This document shows positions 23,407-31,951 of a DNA stretch of 38,822 nt, piece by piece (positions within the stretch are counted from its first letter, which is position 1; each line of letters opens with the position of its first letter). This DNA comes from Lachnospiraceae bacterium (GTDB lineage Bacteria > Bacillota > Clostridia > Lachnospirales > Lachnospiraceae): NCBI GenBank assembly GCA_017513005.1, contig JAFWDM010000113.1, forward strand, positions 1 through 38,822, given 5' to 3'. Below the pieces are notes generated by a model. It had not been told where the DNA came from, ran no database searches, and worked only from the letters and a program-made list of their open reading frames with translations. Position numbers and translations under genes: made by a program.

Positions 23407-26400
23407 TCACCACCACTGGGCCTGGTCCCTGGTCAGAAGCGCGGCGGCCAGGACGATCAGGACAGCGCCCAGTGCCGCAGTCATACGGAGGAAGGGACTG
23501 GTGCCGGGGCCGCCTGTCGCGGGCAGTTCATAGCCGCCGTGATTGATGACTTTGAGCTGGTAGCCTGTCTGGAAATCGCCGCTGAGCCCGTGTCCGCTGT
23601 CATCGAGGTTACTGTCTTCCATGCTGTACTGGACAGCCCCGCTCTCCACGGTGATCACGACCGGTTTTGTCAGGGCATTGTAACCATCGGGGGCAGCTGT
23701 CTCCACCAGGTAGTAGGTTCCGTCCCTGAGTCTTCCCAGATCAATGGTTCCTTCTTTACCCTCTTCACTCGAGGATGTCAGTTCCGTCTGCAGGGTGACC
23801 TGCGGCTCTGCTTCATATCCCGCCTGATCATAGAGATCAAAGACTGCGCCGGGCAGGGGTTTCGAGCCGTCCTCATTGGTCTTGAGAATGGAGATCTGCG
23901 TCGTCACAGAGGTCTTGTCGTTGGTGAACTGGTTGTAATAGCGGACATTGGGCGTGTCGATGGTTCCGGAGACCGTGTCGTTTTCCAGCTCCGTTCTGCT
24001 CACAGTCCCGCCCGTCGTCAGGACCTGTGCGATCTCATAGCCCTCTGCGTCCAGGTTGGAGGTCTTTTCGATGGGGGCGTGTCCGGAAGAGTCCTCGGCA
24101 TTGTCCGCACCGTAATAGTTGGCATAGATCTCCCGGATAGTATACCTGGTTCCCGTCGGGAGATTGGTGAATCGAAGGACTCCCTTTCTGTTGAGCGTCA
24201 TATCATAGGTGATGGAATGATAGCCGCCTTCATCCCCGGGGACCTTCCAAAGGATATTGCCGTCGTCGTCTGTTTTCGAGACGATCCTTCCCCCGACGTT
24301 TTCCCATTCGACGAGGTCACGGTAGACCAGGGTGTTCCAGGCCCGGAAGGTCTTGCCGCTGAAGCGCTCGATGTCCGTGGCAAAAGCGGTCTCCCCCTCC
24401 TGGTAGCCGAAGAGGGTATAGGCGTTATCCTGGGTCCGGGGAACATACTCGTAGCCGACGATCCCGGCAGGGTCTGTTCCATCGGGAATGGAGAGGGTAA
24501 TGCGGTAGGTAAAGGTCTCCGCATCCAGTTCCTCCTCCGTAAGGTCCGCCCCACTGCTGTTCCGGACGATCTTGGTGACATCCAGCTCCGCCGTCCTGTA
24601 GTTGGTCCCGGTCAGGACTCCCCGGCCGCTGCCGCTGTCTGCCGCGTACCAGGTCTGATCGCCGATCACATAGGTCTGCGCACCCTCCGGCGCGGGATCG
24701 TCCGCATCGATGAGGACCAGGTACTGAAGGGTCCCATCGACGATCATGGGCCGGACCGTCTGCGCGTGGAATTCGTAGCTGGTGTAGTAGAGGAAGTCGC
24801 TTCCGCCCTCCTTGAGGTCATACTCCTCCAGGCTGTAGCTGTGGCCGGTCTCCAGGATCAGGGCCTCGGACAGGGCATTCCCGTCGTCATCGTAATATTT
24901 GACGATACCCGGCGCGATATTGATGGAATCCGTCCAGTCGTTCGCCTGGCTGACAGACAGGGCCTTTGCATTGGCCTGTCCCCTTTCGCCGCCCGCCACA
25001 GATCCGTCCTTCTGATAGTACTCTCCGTCCACGAGCACCCGGAATTTCAGTTCGTCCGCGGGATGACTCGTGTTCATGGAGGTCTCCCACTTCTTCAGGA
25101 CGCTCATTCGCTCCGGCAGCAGGGGCATGGGATCCGGATTTTTGAAACAGGTCTTCTTTTCTGTCAAAACGGTCCTGGTATAGACGCCCTTGTCCAGGGT
25201 GTAGGTCGTTGTGGTGGGGTTTCCGTCCTCGTCCGTGCCCTCGATGGGGATCCCCATCCGGGTCCCTGCGGGTATGTCCGCCTCCGTGACCGTCACGGAA
25301 TGGGTCTTTTTGTAAGTGATCTCATTGTTGATGATCTGACCATCGCTGTCCAGACTGGGCCGGTTGGTCAGAAGGGAATAGGAATCTCCGCTCTTTACGA
25401 TCTGCGGATTGGACCCGTCCGGCGCATCCAGGCCTGCCTCGACCACACCGTCCCAGGTCCGGGTCCCGTTCTCCAGGTTGGCCAGCCAGTCATAGGCCTC
25501 CTGGCTGGGCCAGACCTTGAAGCTCACCGTATAGGTGACCCCTTCCTCCAGGACCATGCTGCCCAGGTCCCACATGACGCTCCCCGCGTCGCCGTCCTCT
25601 CTGTCGGTGTGGGTCGCCTGAGGCGCGTCCTCCCAGACCGTCCCGCTGCCGTAGCGGCCGCCGGACCGGCTGTAGGAAAATCCGCCGACCGCACTGCTGA
25701 CCAGGTTGATGCCCGTGCTGGTCAGGCTGGTGATATCATCGTTGAGGACCACATCCGAGACGCCCAGGAACTCACGGACAGAGAGCAGGATGGAATTGAA
25801 GGCGGCCTCCAGCTCCGCCGTGTTGCTGGCTCTGGCGAAAAAGTTCCTGTTGCCCAGCTCTTCACTGTTATAGGCGTGCCGGACCAGGTTGCGCAGAAGG
25901 TCGCTTCCCGCCTCTCCCTTATATTTGTCGCCGTCCTTGTTAAAGGCATAGATCGCGTAGAACTGCATCCCCGCGTTGACAATGGCCCTGGCCTCGTCCT
26001 TGGCGGATTCCCGGCAGAGGAAGTAGCTGTACCATTTGCCGTAATTGGGATTGACGACAGTGTTATTATAGGTGCCCTGGCCGTGGAAACTCGTGTACTG
26101 GGAACCCTCGCCGTCCGTGAAGAAGACGACAAAGACCTTCTGGTCTGGCTCCTCGGCCTGCTTGGCGAGGCCCAGCGCATAGGCCCGTTTCAGGGCATCC
26201 TCCCAGTCCGTGCCGCGGTGCAGGACCAGGCCGTTGTCCACCCGGTTTTTAAAGGCGTTGTAATCCGTGGTCCAGCCGATCTCATCCACCACGCCGCCGT
26301 CAAAGGAGATCATGGACAGCTCGACCGTGTCGGGATCCTTTCCCTCCATGGAATTGCTCAGCAGCAGGTCCTGGGCCAGCGTCTTCAGGGCGGGCTTCGT

Positions 26401-29400
26401 GTCGTGCAGGCGGCTGTAGCCTGTCCCCGTCCCCTCCGTCTTATCCATACTCGAAGAGGTATCCACCACGAAGATCACATTTGCCTTGGGATTGGTCGAG
26501 GCATTGATCCCGCAGCCGGTCACATTCAGAGACAGGGTGTAGGTCCCGTCCTCATTGTCCGTCAGCGTCTTGCTGAATTCCGGATCTTCTATATCCAGCC
26601 CTTCAGCGTTCTGTGCCGGTGAGTAGGCGGGCACCGGATCCAGGATCACATAGATGTCCTTATCGGTCTTTGCATCCGAATAGCCCGTCATGCCTGTCCC
26701 GTTTTCATTGGGCACCTGCAGGGCATCCTCGAGCTTCCGTTCTGTCAGGGCCCCGTAAGCGAGGGACTGGCCCGCGTCCGCATAGAAATACAGGTTGTTG
26801 CCGCGCTCCGTCAGGGCGGCATCCATGGTGAGTCCCTCATGGGTCAGGGATTTTCCCTCCCGGGTCCCCGCCAGATGGGTGCTGGCGTAGGTATAGCCGT
26901 CTTTGGAAAAATCCGTGTCCAGATGCAGGGTGAGAGCAGCGTTCCCCAGATCCCACTCATAGGGAAGGGTAAAGGTCCCGTCTTCATTTGGAATGACCGG
27001 ATAGTTTTCAGGGCCGTCATAGGAAACGCCGGAGAGGGCGTTTCCGTCCCGGTCCACGAAGTGGATGGTCACCTTGCGGGGAAGGGCAAAATCGGAGGCA
27101 AACTGGATGGCCGCGCCCTTGCTGCTGCTTGTCTGGCTGCCAACCAGGGAACCGCTGCCTGTCTCGATATAGTAGGTCGTGTAGGAGGGCCTGTAAGAGA
27201 TCCTCCCGCTGCTGTCTCTGGACAGGCTCACAGCAGAACTGCTGATCCCGCCGGAGGCCGACGGATCCAGGTACTGTCTGACGCCCCTGCTGTCTGTGTA
27301 ATAGAGGTAATGGTAAGTCCTCCCATAAGAGGACTGCTGTTCATGGGTCCACTCATACAGGCTGATGTCAAAGCCTTCCGCGTCATCCGGGAAGATGAGG
27401 GTGCTCCCGCTCAGCAGGACCTGGTGGAGGCCGCCGCCATGGGCGACTGCATAATACGAGTTTCCGGACTTGACATACATGACGGAGGAGGCGCCGGAGG
27501 CAGGCCATCCGCCGCCGCTCGTCACGACCGTGCCGGTGACGGAAAAGCTGTCCTGCATAAAAGTGACGGCCTTCTGCGCCTCATCGGGGGAGGCCTGGAT
27601 CACCTGGGTCCCGCTCTTGGCAAAGTGGACGGCGCACAGAGTGTCCTCCTCATTCATGTCCAGGGCGTCCGCATAGGTCACGGTCACCTGCACGGGCGCC
27701 GCAGGCTCGATCGTCTTTCCTCCCGCCGCGATCCGGACATCAAAGAACCTGGCGAAGCTGATCGCAAACGCATCTTCCGGACCGGCTTCTCCGGTTTCTG
27801 ACCCGGTTTCCGGATCGATTGCTGCATCGGTTTCGGCACCGGTCTCCTTCCCGGGAGCCGGGTTTTCTTCACGGAGCGCATCCATGGCCTTTGCGAGATA
27901 GTCCTCGTACTCCCCGGATGCAGAGTCGATCTCCCGGACCTCCAGCTCCGCATCCGCGGGAACGGCGGCTTCGGGCCCGCAGGTCAGGGTGATCAGATAC
28001 CCGACACCGTCGCTGGCGAGGATCCTTTTGGTGATCGTCGCGCCCATGACGGCGAAGACCGAGAACCCCGGTGTCTCAAAAGTGACCTGTTCGAGGGTCT
28101 CGCCGGATCCTTCCGTCTGTGTCTCCAGGACGACAGGTACCTCCTCCTGCCCCTCAAAATGGACCGTGTTCACCTCTTCGTTTACGGCCTGCTCGATCGC
28201 CTGGCCGTAATCGATCTGCACCGCCACAGGCCCCTGCGGTTCGACCGCCACTCCGTCCACCTCGATGGTGATGTCAAAGAGGCGGACCCAGGAGACGGTT
28301 ACATTCGTATCCGCTGCTGCCGTGCCTGTACTCTCTGCACCGGCCCCGCCGCTGTTTTCTGTGGATCCGCCCGCCAGACTCTCTGCGACCGCCGCCTGGG
28401 CCTGGTCACAATAGGCCTGGTATTCCCTGGCCTCTTCCTTGATCTCAAACACCACAAGGGAGGCGCCGGCAGGAATGCCCGCGTCTTCCCCGTAACTTGC
28501 CGTCACTTTATAATCCGGTCCCTGAAAGACCAGCGTATCCGCGACCCCGCGGGGGCGGACAGCCTCTTCCCCGGCTTCTGCTGCTGCGCCGGTCTGACCT
28601 GTGGAGGCCTGGTCCCCGGCCTCTGCCGCCGCACCGGTCCGGCCTGCGGAGGCTTCCTCCTCCGTTTCCTCCTCCAGGGTAATGAATGTCTTTTTCTGAC
28701 CATCCGCATCCGCGGAGGTCCCGTCTTCTCCTTCGGATTGAGCAGACTCCTGTCCGGTTTCATGCTCAGCGTCCTCGTCCTCTGTGGTAAAGAAGGTTTT
28801 CCTGGACGCTCCTTCCGCGGCGGATTCATCATCCGCGGCGGAGTCTTCCTCATTTACGGAATCCTCCCCTGCGCCGGCGTCATTCTCTTCCTCTTCCTGT
28901 ATCCCCCCGCCGGTGTCCTCCTCTTCGCCGGAAACGGACTCCTCCTCATGGGGTTCCTCCGTAGATTCCTCCGGAATAAAGTTCTCCTCCCCGGATGCAG
29001 GATACGCCTGGGAAGGTTCTTCCTCTTCGGAAAAATCGTCCGGGGACTCTGCGGATTCCTCCTGTTCAGATTCCTCCTGGACAGACTCCTCCTGGACAGA
29101 TTCCTCCTCTTCAGACTCCTCCTGAACAGACTCCTCTTGCGCAGATTCGTCCTGGACAGACTCCTCCTCTTCAGATTCCACCTGATCCATCTCAGTCTCT
29201 TCCGGAGTATTCTCATCGGATTCCTTCAGTTCGTCGAGCTCCAGTTCCACCGGCGCAGTTGTTGTTGTTCCGGTGTCAGGAAGATTCTCCCCGAATCCCG
29301 TATCTGCACCCGGCTCTGTCTGCTCTTCCCCCGGAACCCCGCTGCCTGCCCGGAGCGTCCTGTCTGAAGATCTGGAAAGACTATAGGAAATCACGATCAC

Positions 29401-29466
29401 GATTGCCATAAGCAATACGATCATCTTCTTGAAATGCTTTTTTAAAAAAACCTTCCAGTCCCTCAC
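23407..29466 (-). CDS. LPXTG-anchored surface protein with VWA and Cna_B domains
   Basis: 2019 residues, a probable adhesin or pilin-like wall protein. An N-terminal signal or anchor helix (about 14-30) follows a short basic start. Residues about 65-300 are a long acidic Glu/Ser/Thr-rich stretch with repeated QEESVQEES-type units. Two related beta-modules follow (about 310-490 and 490-665), both with SWVRLFDITIEVDG- or SFARFFDVRIAAGG-like strands. A VWA domain spans about 985-1220 with the MIDAS motif DTSSSM. Beta-sandwich repeats follow, then a Cna_B domain near 1850-1970 (ISILKTNEDGSKPLPGAVF, LVETAAPDGY). The sortase signal LPATG is at 1981-1985 with a hydrophobic tail. The start is GTG with AGGAGG eight bases upstream. 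No sortase gene is in the window. Confidence 0.92.
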   Translation of the reverse strand: MRDWKVFLKKHFKKMIVLLMAIVIVISYSLSRSSDRTLRAGSGVPGEEQTEPGADTGFGENLPDTGTTTTAPVELELDELKESDENTPEETEMDQVESEEEESVQDESAQEESVQEESEEEESVQEESVQEESEQEESAESPDDFSEEEEPSQAYPASGEENFIPEESTEEPHEEESVSGEEEDTGGGIQEEEENDAGAGEDSVNEEDSAADDESAAEGASRKTFFTTEDEDAEHETGQESAQSEGEDGTSADADGQKKTFITLEEETEEEASAGRTGAAAEAGDQASTGQTGAAAEAGEEAVRPRGVADTLVFQGPDYKVTASYGEDAGIPAGASLVVFEIKEEAREYQAYCDQAQAAVAESLAGGSTENSGGAGAESTGTAAADTNVTVSWVRLFDITIEVDGVAVEPQGPVAVQIDYGQAIEQAVNEEVNTVHFEGQEEVPVVLETQTEGSGETLEQVTFETPGFSVFAVMGATITKRILASDGVGYLITLTCGPEAAVPADAELEVREIDSASGEYEDYLAKAMDALREENPAPGKETGAETDAAIDPETGSETGEAGPEDAFAISFARFFDVRIAAGGKTIEPAAPVQVTVTYADALDMNEEDTLCAVHFAKSGTQVIQASPDEAQKAVTFMQDSFSVTGTVVTSGGGWPASGASSVMYVKSGNSYYAVAHGGGLHQVLLSGSTLIFPDDAEGFDISLYEWTHEQQSSYGRTYHYLYYTDSRGVRQYLDPSASGGISSSAVSLSRDSSGRISYRPSYTTYYIETGSGSLVGSQTSSSKGAAIQFASDFALPRKVTIHFVDRDGNALSGVSYDGPENYPVIPNEDGTFTLPYEWDLGNAALTLHLDTDFSKDGYTYASTHLAGTREGKSLTHEGLTMDAALTERGNNLYFYADAGQSLAYGALTERKLEDALQVPNENGTGMTGYSDAKTDKDIYVILDPVPAYSPAQNAEGLDIEDPEFSKTLTDNEDGTYTLSLNVTGCGINASTNPKANVIFVVDTSSSMDKTEGTGTGYSRLHDTKPALKTLAQDLLLSNSMEGKDPDTVELSMISFDGGVVDEIGWTTDYNAFKNRVDNGLVLHRGTDWEDALKRAYALGLAKQAEEPDQKVFVVFFTDGEGSQYTSFHGQGTYNNTVVNPNYGKWYSYFLCRESAKDEARAIVNAGMQFYAIYAFNKDGDKYKGEAGSDLLRNLVRHAYNSEELGNRNFFARASNTAELEAAFNSILLSVREFLGVSDVVLNDDITSLTSTGINLVSSAVGGFSYSRSGGRYGSGTVWEDAPQATHTDREDGDAGSVMWDLGSMVLEEGVTYTVSFKVWPSQEAYDWLANLENGTRTWDGVVEAGLDAPDGSNPQIVKSGDSYSLLTNRPSLDSDGQIINNEITYKKTHSVTVTEADIPAGTRMGIPIEGTDEDGNPTTTTYTLDKGVYTRTVLTEKKTCFKNPDPMPLLPERMSVLKKWETSMNTSHPADELKFRVLVDGEYYQKDGSVAGGERGQANAKALSVSQANDWTDSINIAPGIVKYYDDDGNALSEALILETGHSYSLEEYDLKEGGSDFLYYTSYEFHAQTVRPMIVDGTLQYLVLIDADDPAPEGAQTYVIGDQTWYAADSGSGRGVLTGTNYRTAELDVTKIVRNSSGADLTEEELDAETFTYRITLSIPDGTDPAGIVGYEYVPRTQDNAYTLFGYQEGETAFATDIERFSGKTFRAWNTLVYRDLVEWENVGGRIVSKTDDDGNILWKVPGDEGGYHSITYDMTLNRKGVLRFTNLPTGTRYTIREIYANYYGADNAEDSSGHAPIEKTSNLDAEGYEIAQVLTTGGTVSRTELENDTVSGTIDTPNVRYYNQFTNDKTSVTTQISILKTNEDGSKPLPGAVFDLYDQAGYEAEPQVTLQTELTSSSEEGKEGTIDLGRLRDGTYYLVETAAPDGYNALTKPVVITVESGAVQYSMEDSNLDDSGHGLSGDFQTGYQLKVINHGGYELPATGGPGTSPFLRMTAALGAVLIVLAAALLTRDQAQWW

Positions 29467-29509
29467 CTGTTACTCCTCCTGTAAAGCTGTTCTGTCTGTG
29501 CTTTTCATT

Positions 29510-29569
29510 GCATAGAATGGTTTAGCATAGAATGATTCAACATAGAATAATTCAACATAAATCAATTTA
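29510..29569. repeat. Four tandem 15-bp repeats in the surface-protein leader
   Basis: Units at 29510-29524, 29525-29539, 29540-29554 and 29555-29569, of the form RCATAGAATRRTTYA; the fourth has diverged. They lie between the predicted promoter and the GTG start, so they are in the 5' untranslated region. Confidence 0.85.
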
Positions 29570-29606
29570 AAGCGCATGCTTCAAATAGAATAACTTATAC
29601 AGATAG

Positions 29607-29615
29607 ATTATAACA
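29607..29615 (-). promoter_or_regulatory. Extended -10 promoter of the surface-protein gene
   Basis: TGTTATAAT on the minus strand. There is no good -35 at 17 bp; TTGACG lies 22 bp upstream, too far. Predicted start near 29600, giving a leader of about 134 nt that contains the 15-bp repeats. The rest of 29616-29773 holds no gene and a run of ten T at 29731-29740. Confidence 0.55.
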
Positions 29616-29773
29616 GCTGAAGGCATAAATAATCCGTCAAACTATTCAAAATCAAGGGTGTTTATTTGCATTTGAGTGACGATTGGACTCATGCAGAAGC
29701 GCTGCCACCCCTTACAGCCGGCATTGACCGTTTTTTTTTTGCAGCCCTCAGACGCACGGGCATACGCATCTTC

Positions 29774-30397
29774 TCAGGAATACTCGCGGATGATCTCAGT
29801 CGCGACCTCCACTTTGGTGAGGCCGTCATCCATGGCCCGCTTTTCAAGATAATAATGAGCCTGATCCTCTGTCATCTGACGCATCTGGATCAGCAGGCAC
29901 TTGGCCCTGGTCGTGACGCTGATCTCATTGAGCCTTTTTCGCATGCGCTTCAGTTCCTCCTCGCGCTCTATCAGACGCATGCGCATATTCAGGATCACCC
30001 TTACCATCTCCGTCAGGATCCTGCGCCTGAGGGGCAGGGTCATCACATAGACCGGATACTTTTTGCAGCGGTAGCCGATCTGCGCCTCCACCTCCTTGCC
30101 GACCAGGAGGATGATCTGCATCTGCGGATTTGTGGAAGAGATCATCAGAAGCTCATCCATGGCTGCCGATTCCTTCCGCGACATGCCGAAGAGGAGGATC
30201 TCCGGCGGAGCGGCTGCGGCGGACGATGATGCCGCCTGGGCGATCTCCGTCACGGTCCGGGCCTGTACGATGCGCAGGGGAGGGCCTGAGGACCGGGTCA
30301 GGGTCTGCACGTCCCCCAGGATCTGCAGAATGGCCTGCATGGTCTCTTCTGTTCCGGCCGCAGCTATGATGCCGCACGGCGAAACTGTCTGTTTCAT
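29774..30397 (-). CDS. ANTAR-domain antitermination regulator
   Basis: 207 residues. The N-terminal part (about 1-125) resembles a degenerate receiver domain (ILLFGMSRKESAAMDELLMI, QIILLVG). The C-terminal ANTAR domain (about 140-207) is preceded by a coiled coil, ELKRMRKRLNEISVTTRAKC, and contains LIQMRQMTEDQAHYYLEKRAMDDGLTKVEVA. ANTAR proteins bind paired RNA hairpins and prevent termination, often in nitrogen-metabolism leaders. Its position downstream of glutamine synthetase and glutamate synthase fits that. No acidic phosphorylation triad is obvious. The ATG at 30397 has GAGGT nearby; a longer start at 30448 lacks a site. Regulation of the adjacent genes is inferred. Confidence 0.87.
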   Translation of the reverse strand: MKQTVSPCGIIAAAGTEETMQAILQILGDVQTLTRSSGPPLRIVQARTVTEIAQAASSSAAAAPPEILLFGMSRKESAAMDELLMISSTNPQMQIILLVGKEVEAQIGYRCKKYPVYVMTLPLRRRILTEMVRVILNMRMRLIEREEELKRMRKRLNEISVTTRAKCLLIQMRQMTEDQAHYYLEKRAMDDGLTKVEVATEIIREYS

Positions 30398-30465
30398 AAA
30401 TACCTCAACCAATATACAGAAGTGAGGTTCTTCCCCCACTGAGATCATTATTTGTCATCATATCG

Positions 30466-30484
30466 AAAAAGGTTCTGCGGAACC
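30466..30484 (-). terminator. Terminator between glutamine synthetase and the ANTAR gene
   Basis: GGTTC-cgca-GAACC followed by TTTTT on the minus strand. The preceding 40 bp hold several self-complementary CCGG blocks that could form alternative hairpins. It would reduce read-through from glnA into the ANTAR gene. Confidence 0.65.
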
Positions 30485-30527
30485 GACCGGCTGCACGCTG
30501 CCGGCCCTTGAGACCGGAATCCCCCTG

Positions 30528-31745
30528 TCAGCGCGAAGTTCTCCGTACGTAAGCCTCCAGGCAGGTCCCGGGCACATTTTTTCTCACCAGATCGCTCTCC
30601 TGCGCGATCTGTACCGCCTCCTGAAGGCTGCCGGGAAGCTGATCGAGACCGCGCATGAGAACGGGATCCGCCGTGTAGAGATTGACGTCCAGAGGGGACG
30701 GCAGGGTAAGGTGGTGTTCAATCCCGTTCATCCCCGCCCTGATCAGCAGGGCGAAGGCGAGATAGGGATTGGCTTTGGGATCCGGCGACCTGAGCTCGAT
30801 CCGTCTTCGCCCGGACGGATCCGCCGGGACGCGGATGAGCTGACTGCGGTTCTGGACCGCCCAGCTGACATAGCGGGGCGCCTCCATCCTGCCCAGGCGG
30901 GCATAGGACTGCTCCATGGGATTGAGGAAAAGGGTGATATCACGGATATACTTCAGGATCCCCGCCATAAAAGCATCCGTGTGGTCGATCCCGTCCTCGC
31001 TGTGCACGGAAATATTCAGGTGCATTCCGCTTCCGGGCGCATCCGGGATCGGCTTGGGGGAGAAATCCGCCGCACAGCCGTCCGCCGCGCAGATGCTGCG
31101 GACCGCCCACTTGACCGTGGAGGTATTGTCTGCGGCTGTCAGGGGATCGCTGTACCGGAAATCGATCTCCATCTGCCCCGGTCCGCGCTCATGGTGGGAG
31201 GATTCCGGCGAAATGCCCATATCCAGCAGGGCAAAGCAGATATCCCGCCGCAGGTTTTCTCCTGCATCAAGAGGTTCGACGTCCATATAGCCGGCCCGGT
31301 CGATCGGTGTCGAGGTCACCTGCCCCTGCGCGTCCTTCCGGAACACATAAAACTCCATCTCGGACGCGAATTTCACCCGGATGCCCTGCTCCGCCGCATC
31401 CTGCACAGCCCGGCGGAGAATATATCTGCTGTCCGCCTCAAAAGGCGTCCCGTCCGGATAGACGACATTGCAGAAGATCCGGCAGACCCTGCTGTCGGAG
31501 GGCCGCCAGGGCACAATGGAGATCGTCGACAGATCCGGCTTGAGGAAGAGGTCACTCCGCACATCGGCGTCAAATCCCGCAATGGCCGATCCATCGATCG
31601 AGACGCCCCATCTGACGGCCCGTTCCAGTTCACCTGACATAACAGCAATATTTTTCTGTTTTCCGAATACATCAAAAAAAGCGAGCCGGATAAACTCCAC
31701 ATTTTCCTCTTCGACAAACTGCATCAGTTCCTCATATCCCTGCAT
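30528..31745 (-). CDS. glnA: Glutamine synthetase, type I-like short form
   Basis: 405 residues, shorter than the ~440 of typical GSI-alpha. Landmarks: DVFGKQKNI and VSIDGSAIAGF in the N-terminal beta-grasp part; FASEMEFYVF (metal glutamates), SSHHERGPGQMEIDFRYS, GSGMHLNISV (ammonia/ATP site) and RIELRSPDPKANPYLAFALLI. It joins ammonia to glutamate using ATP. No adenylylation tyrosine site is evident near the C-terminus. The ATG at 31745 has AAAGGA six to seven bases upstream. It lies 206 bp after gltD with its own predicted promoter and a 160-nt leader, so it can be regulated separately. ANTAR gene downstream. Confidence 0.93.
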   Translation of the reverse strand: MQGYEELMQFVEEENVEFIRLAFFDVFGKQKNIAVMSGELERAVRWGVSIDGSAIAGFDADVRSDLFLKPDLSTISIVPWRPSDSRVCRIFCNVVYPDGTPFEADSRYILRRAVQDAAEQGIRVKFASEMEFYVFRKDAQGQVTSTPIDRAGYMDVEPLDAGENLRRDICFALLDMGISPESSHHERGPGQMEIDFRYSDPLTAADNTSTVKWAVRSICAADGCAADFSPKPIPDAPGSGMHLNISVHSEDGIDHTDAFMAGILKYIRDITLFLNPMEQSYARLGRMEAPRYVSWAVQNRSQLIRVPADPSGRRRIELRSPDPKANPYLAFALLIRAGMNGIEHHLTLPSPLDVNLYTADPVLMRGLDQLPGSLQEAVQIAQESDLVRKNVPGTCLEAYVRRTSR

Positions 31746-31797
31746 ATTCAGTCCTTTCCCTCTGTAATCCTGTTCTGTTTTTTCTGCCGTTTTCCGC

Positions 31798-31917
31798 AGT
31801 GTTTTCAGATCCGTTTATGGTGAACGACAAACAGAGCATTCTGTCGTTTTCTTTACCTTCTTCGCAGCCTGCTGCGTTTTGTATTATGCAATCTTGCAGT
31901 TTTCCTTTCAGAGTATA
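31798..31917 (-). promoter_or_regulatory. Predicted glnA promoter and structured leader
   Basis: On the minus strand TATACT (31917-31912) with TTCATT 17 bp upstream is a plausible promoter; the start would be near 31905. The leader holds a CGCAGC/GCTGCG hairpin and a stem ACGACA/TGTCGT whose inner ACAG/CTGT arms can display a hexaloop AATGCT with A first and G fourth, as in ANTAR targets. The first hairpin does not match the ANTAR loop rule. Confidence 0.4.
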
Positions 31918-31951
31918 GCGCAGTCCGAAGAAAAAATGAAAGGCATCGTAA

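Noticed and set aside
23164-26622. 1152-residue plus-strand frame
   Set aside because: It runs antiparallel to the surface-protein gene. Its composition (Gly/Val/Asp/Ile-rich with no motifs) is what the complement of that GC-rich gene gives.
29722-29740. Plus-strand terminator before the run of ten T
   Set aside because: The stem is only three or four pairs and no plus-strand gene lies upstream.
30485-30525. ANTAR target hairpins between glnA and the ANTAR gene
   Set aside because: Several CCGG blocks can pair, but no hexaloop has A first and G fourth.
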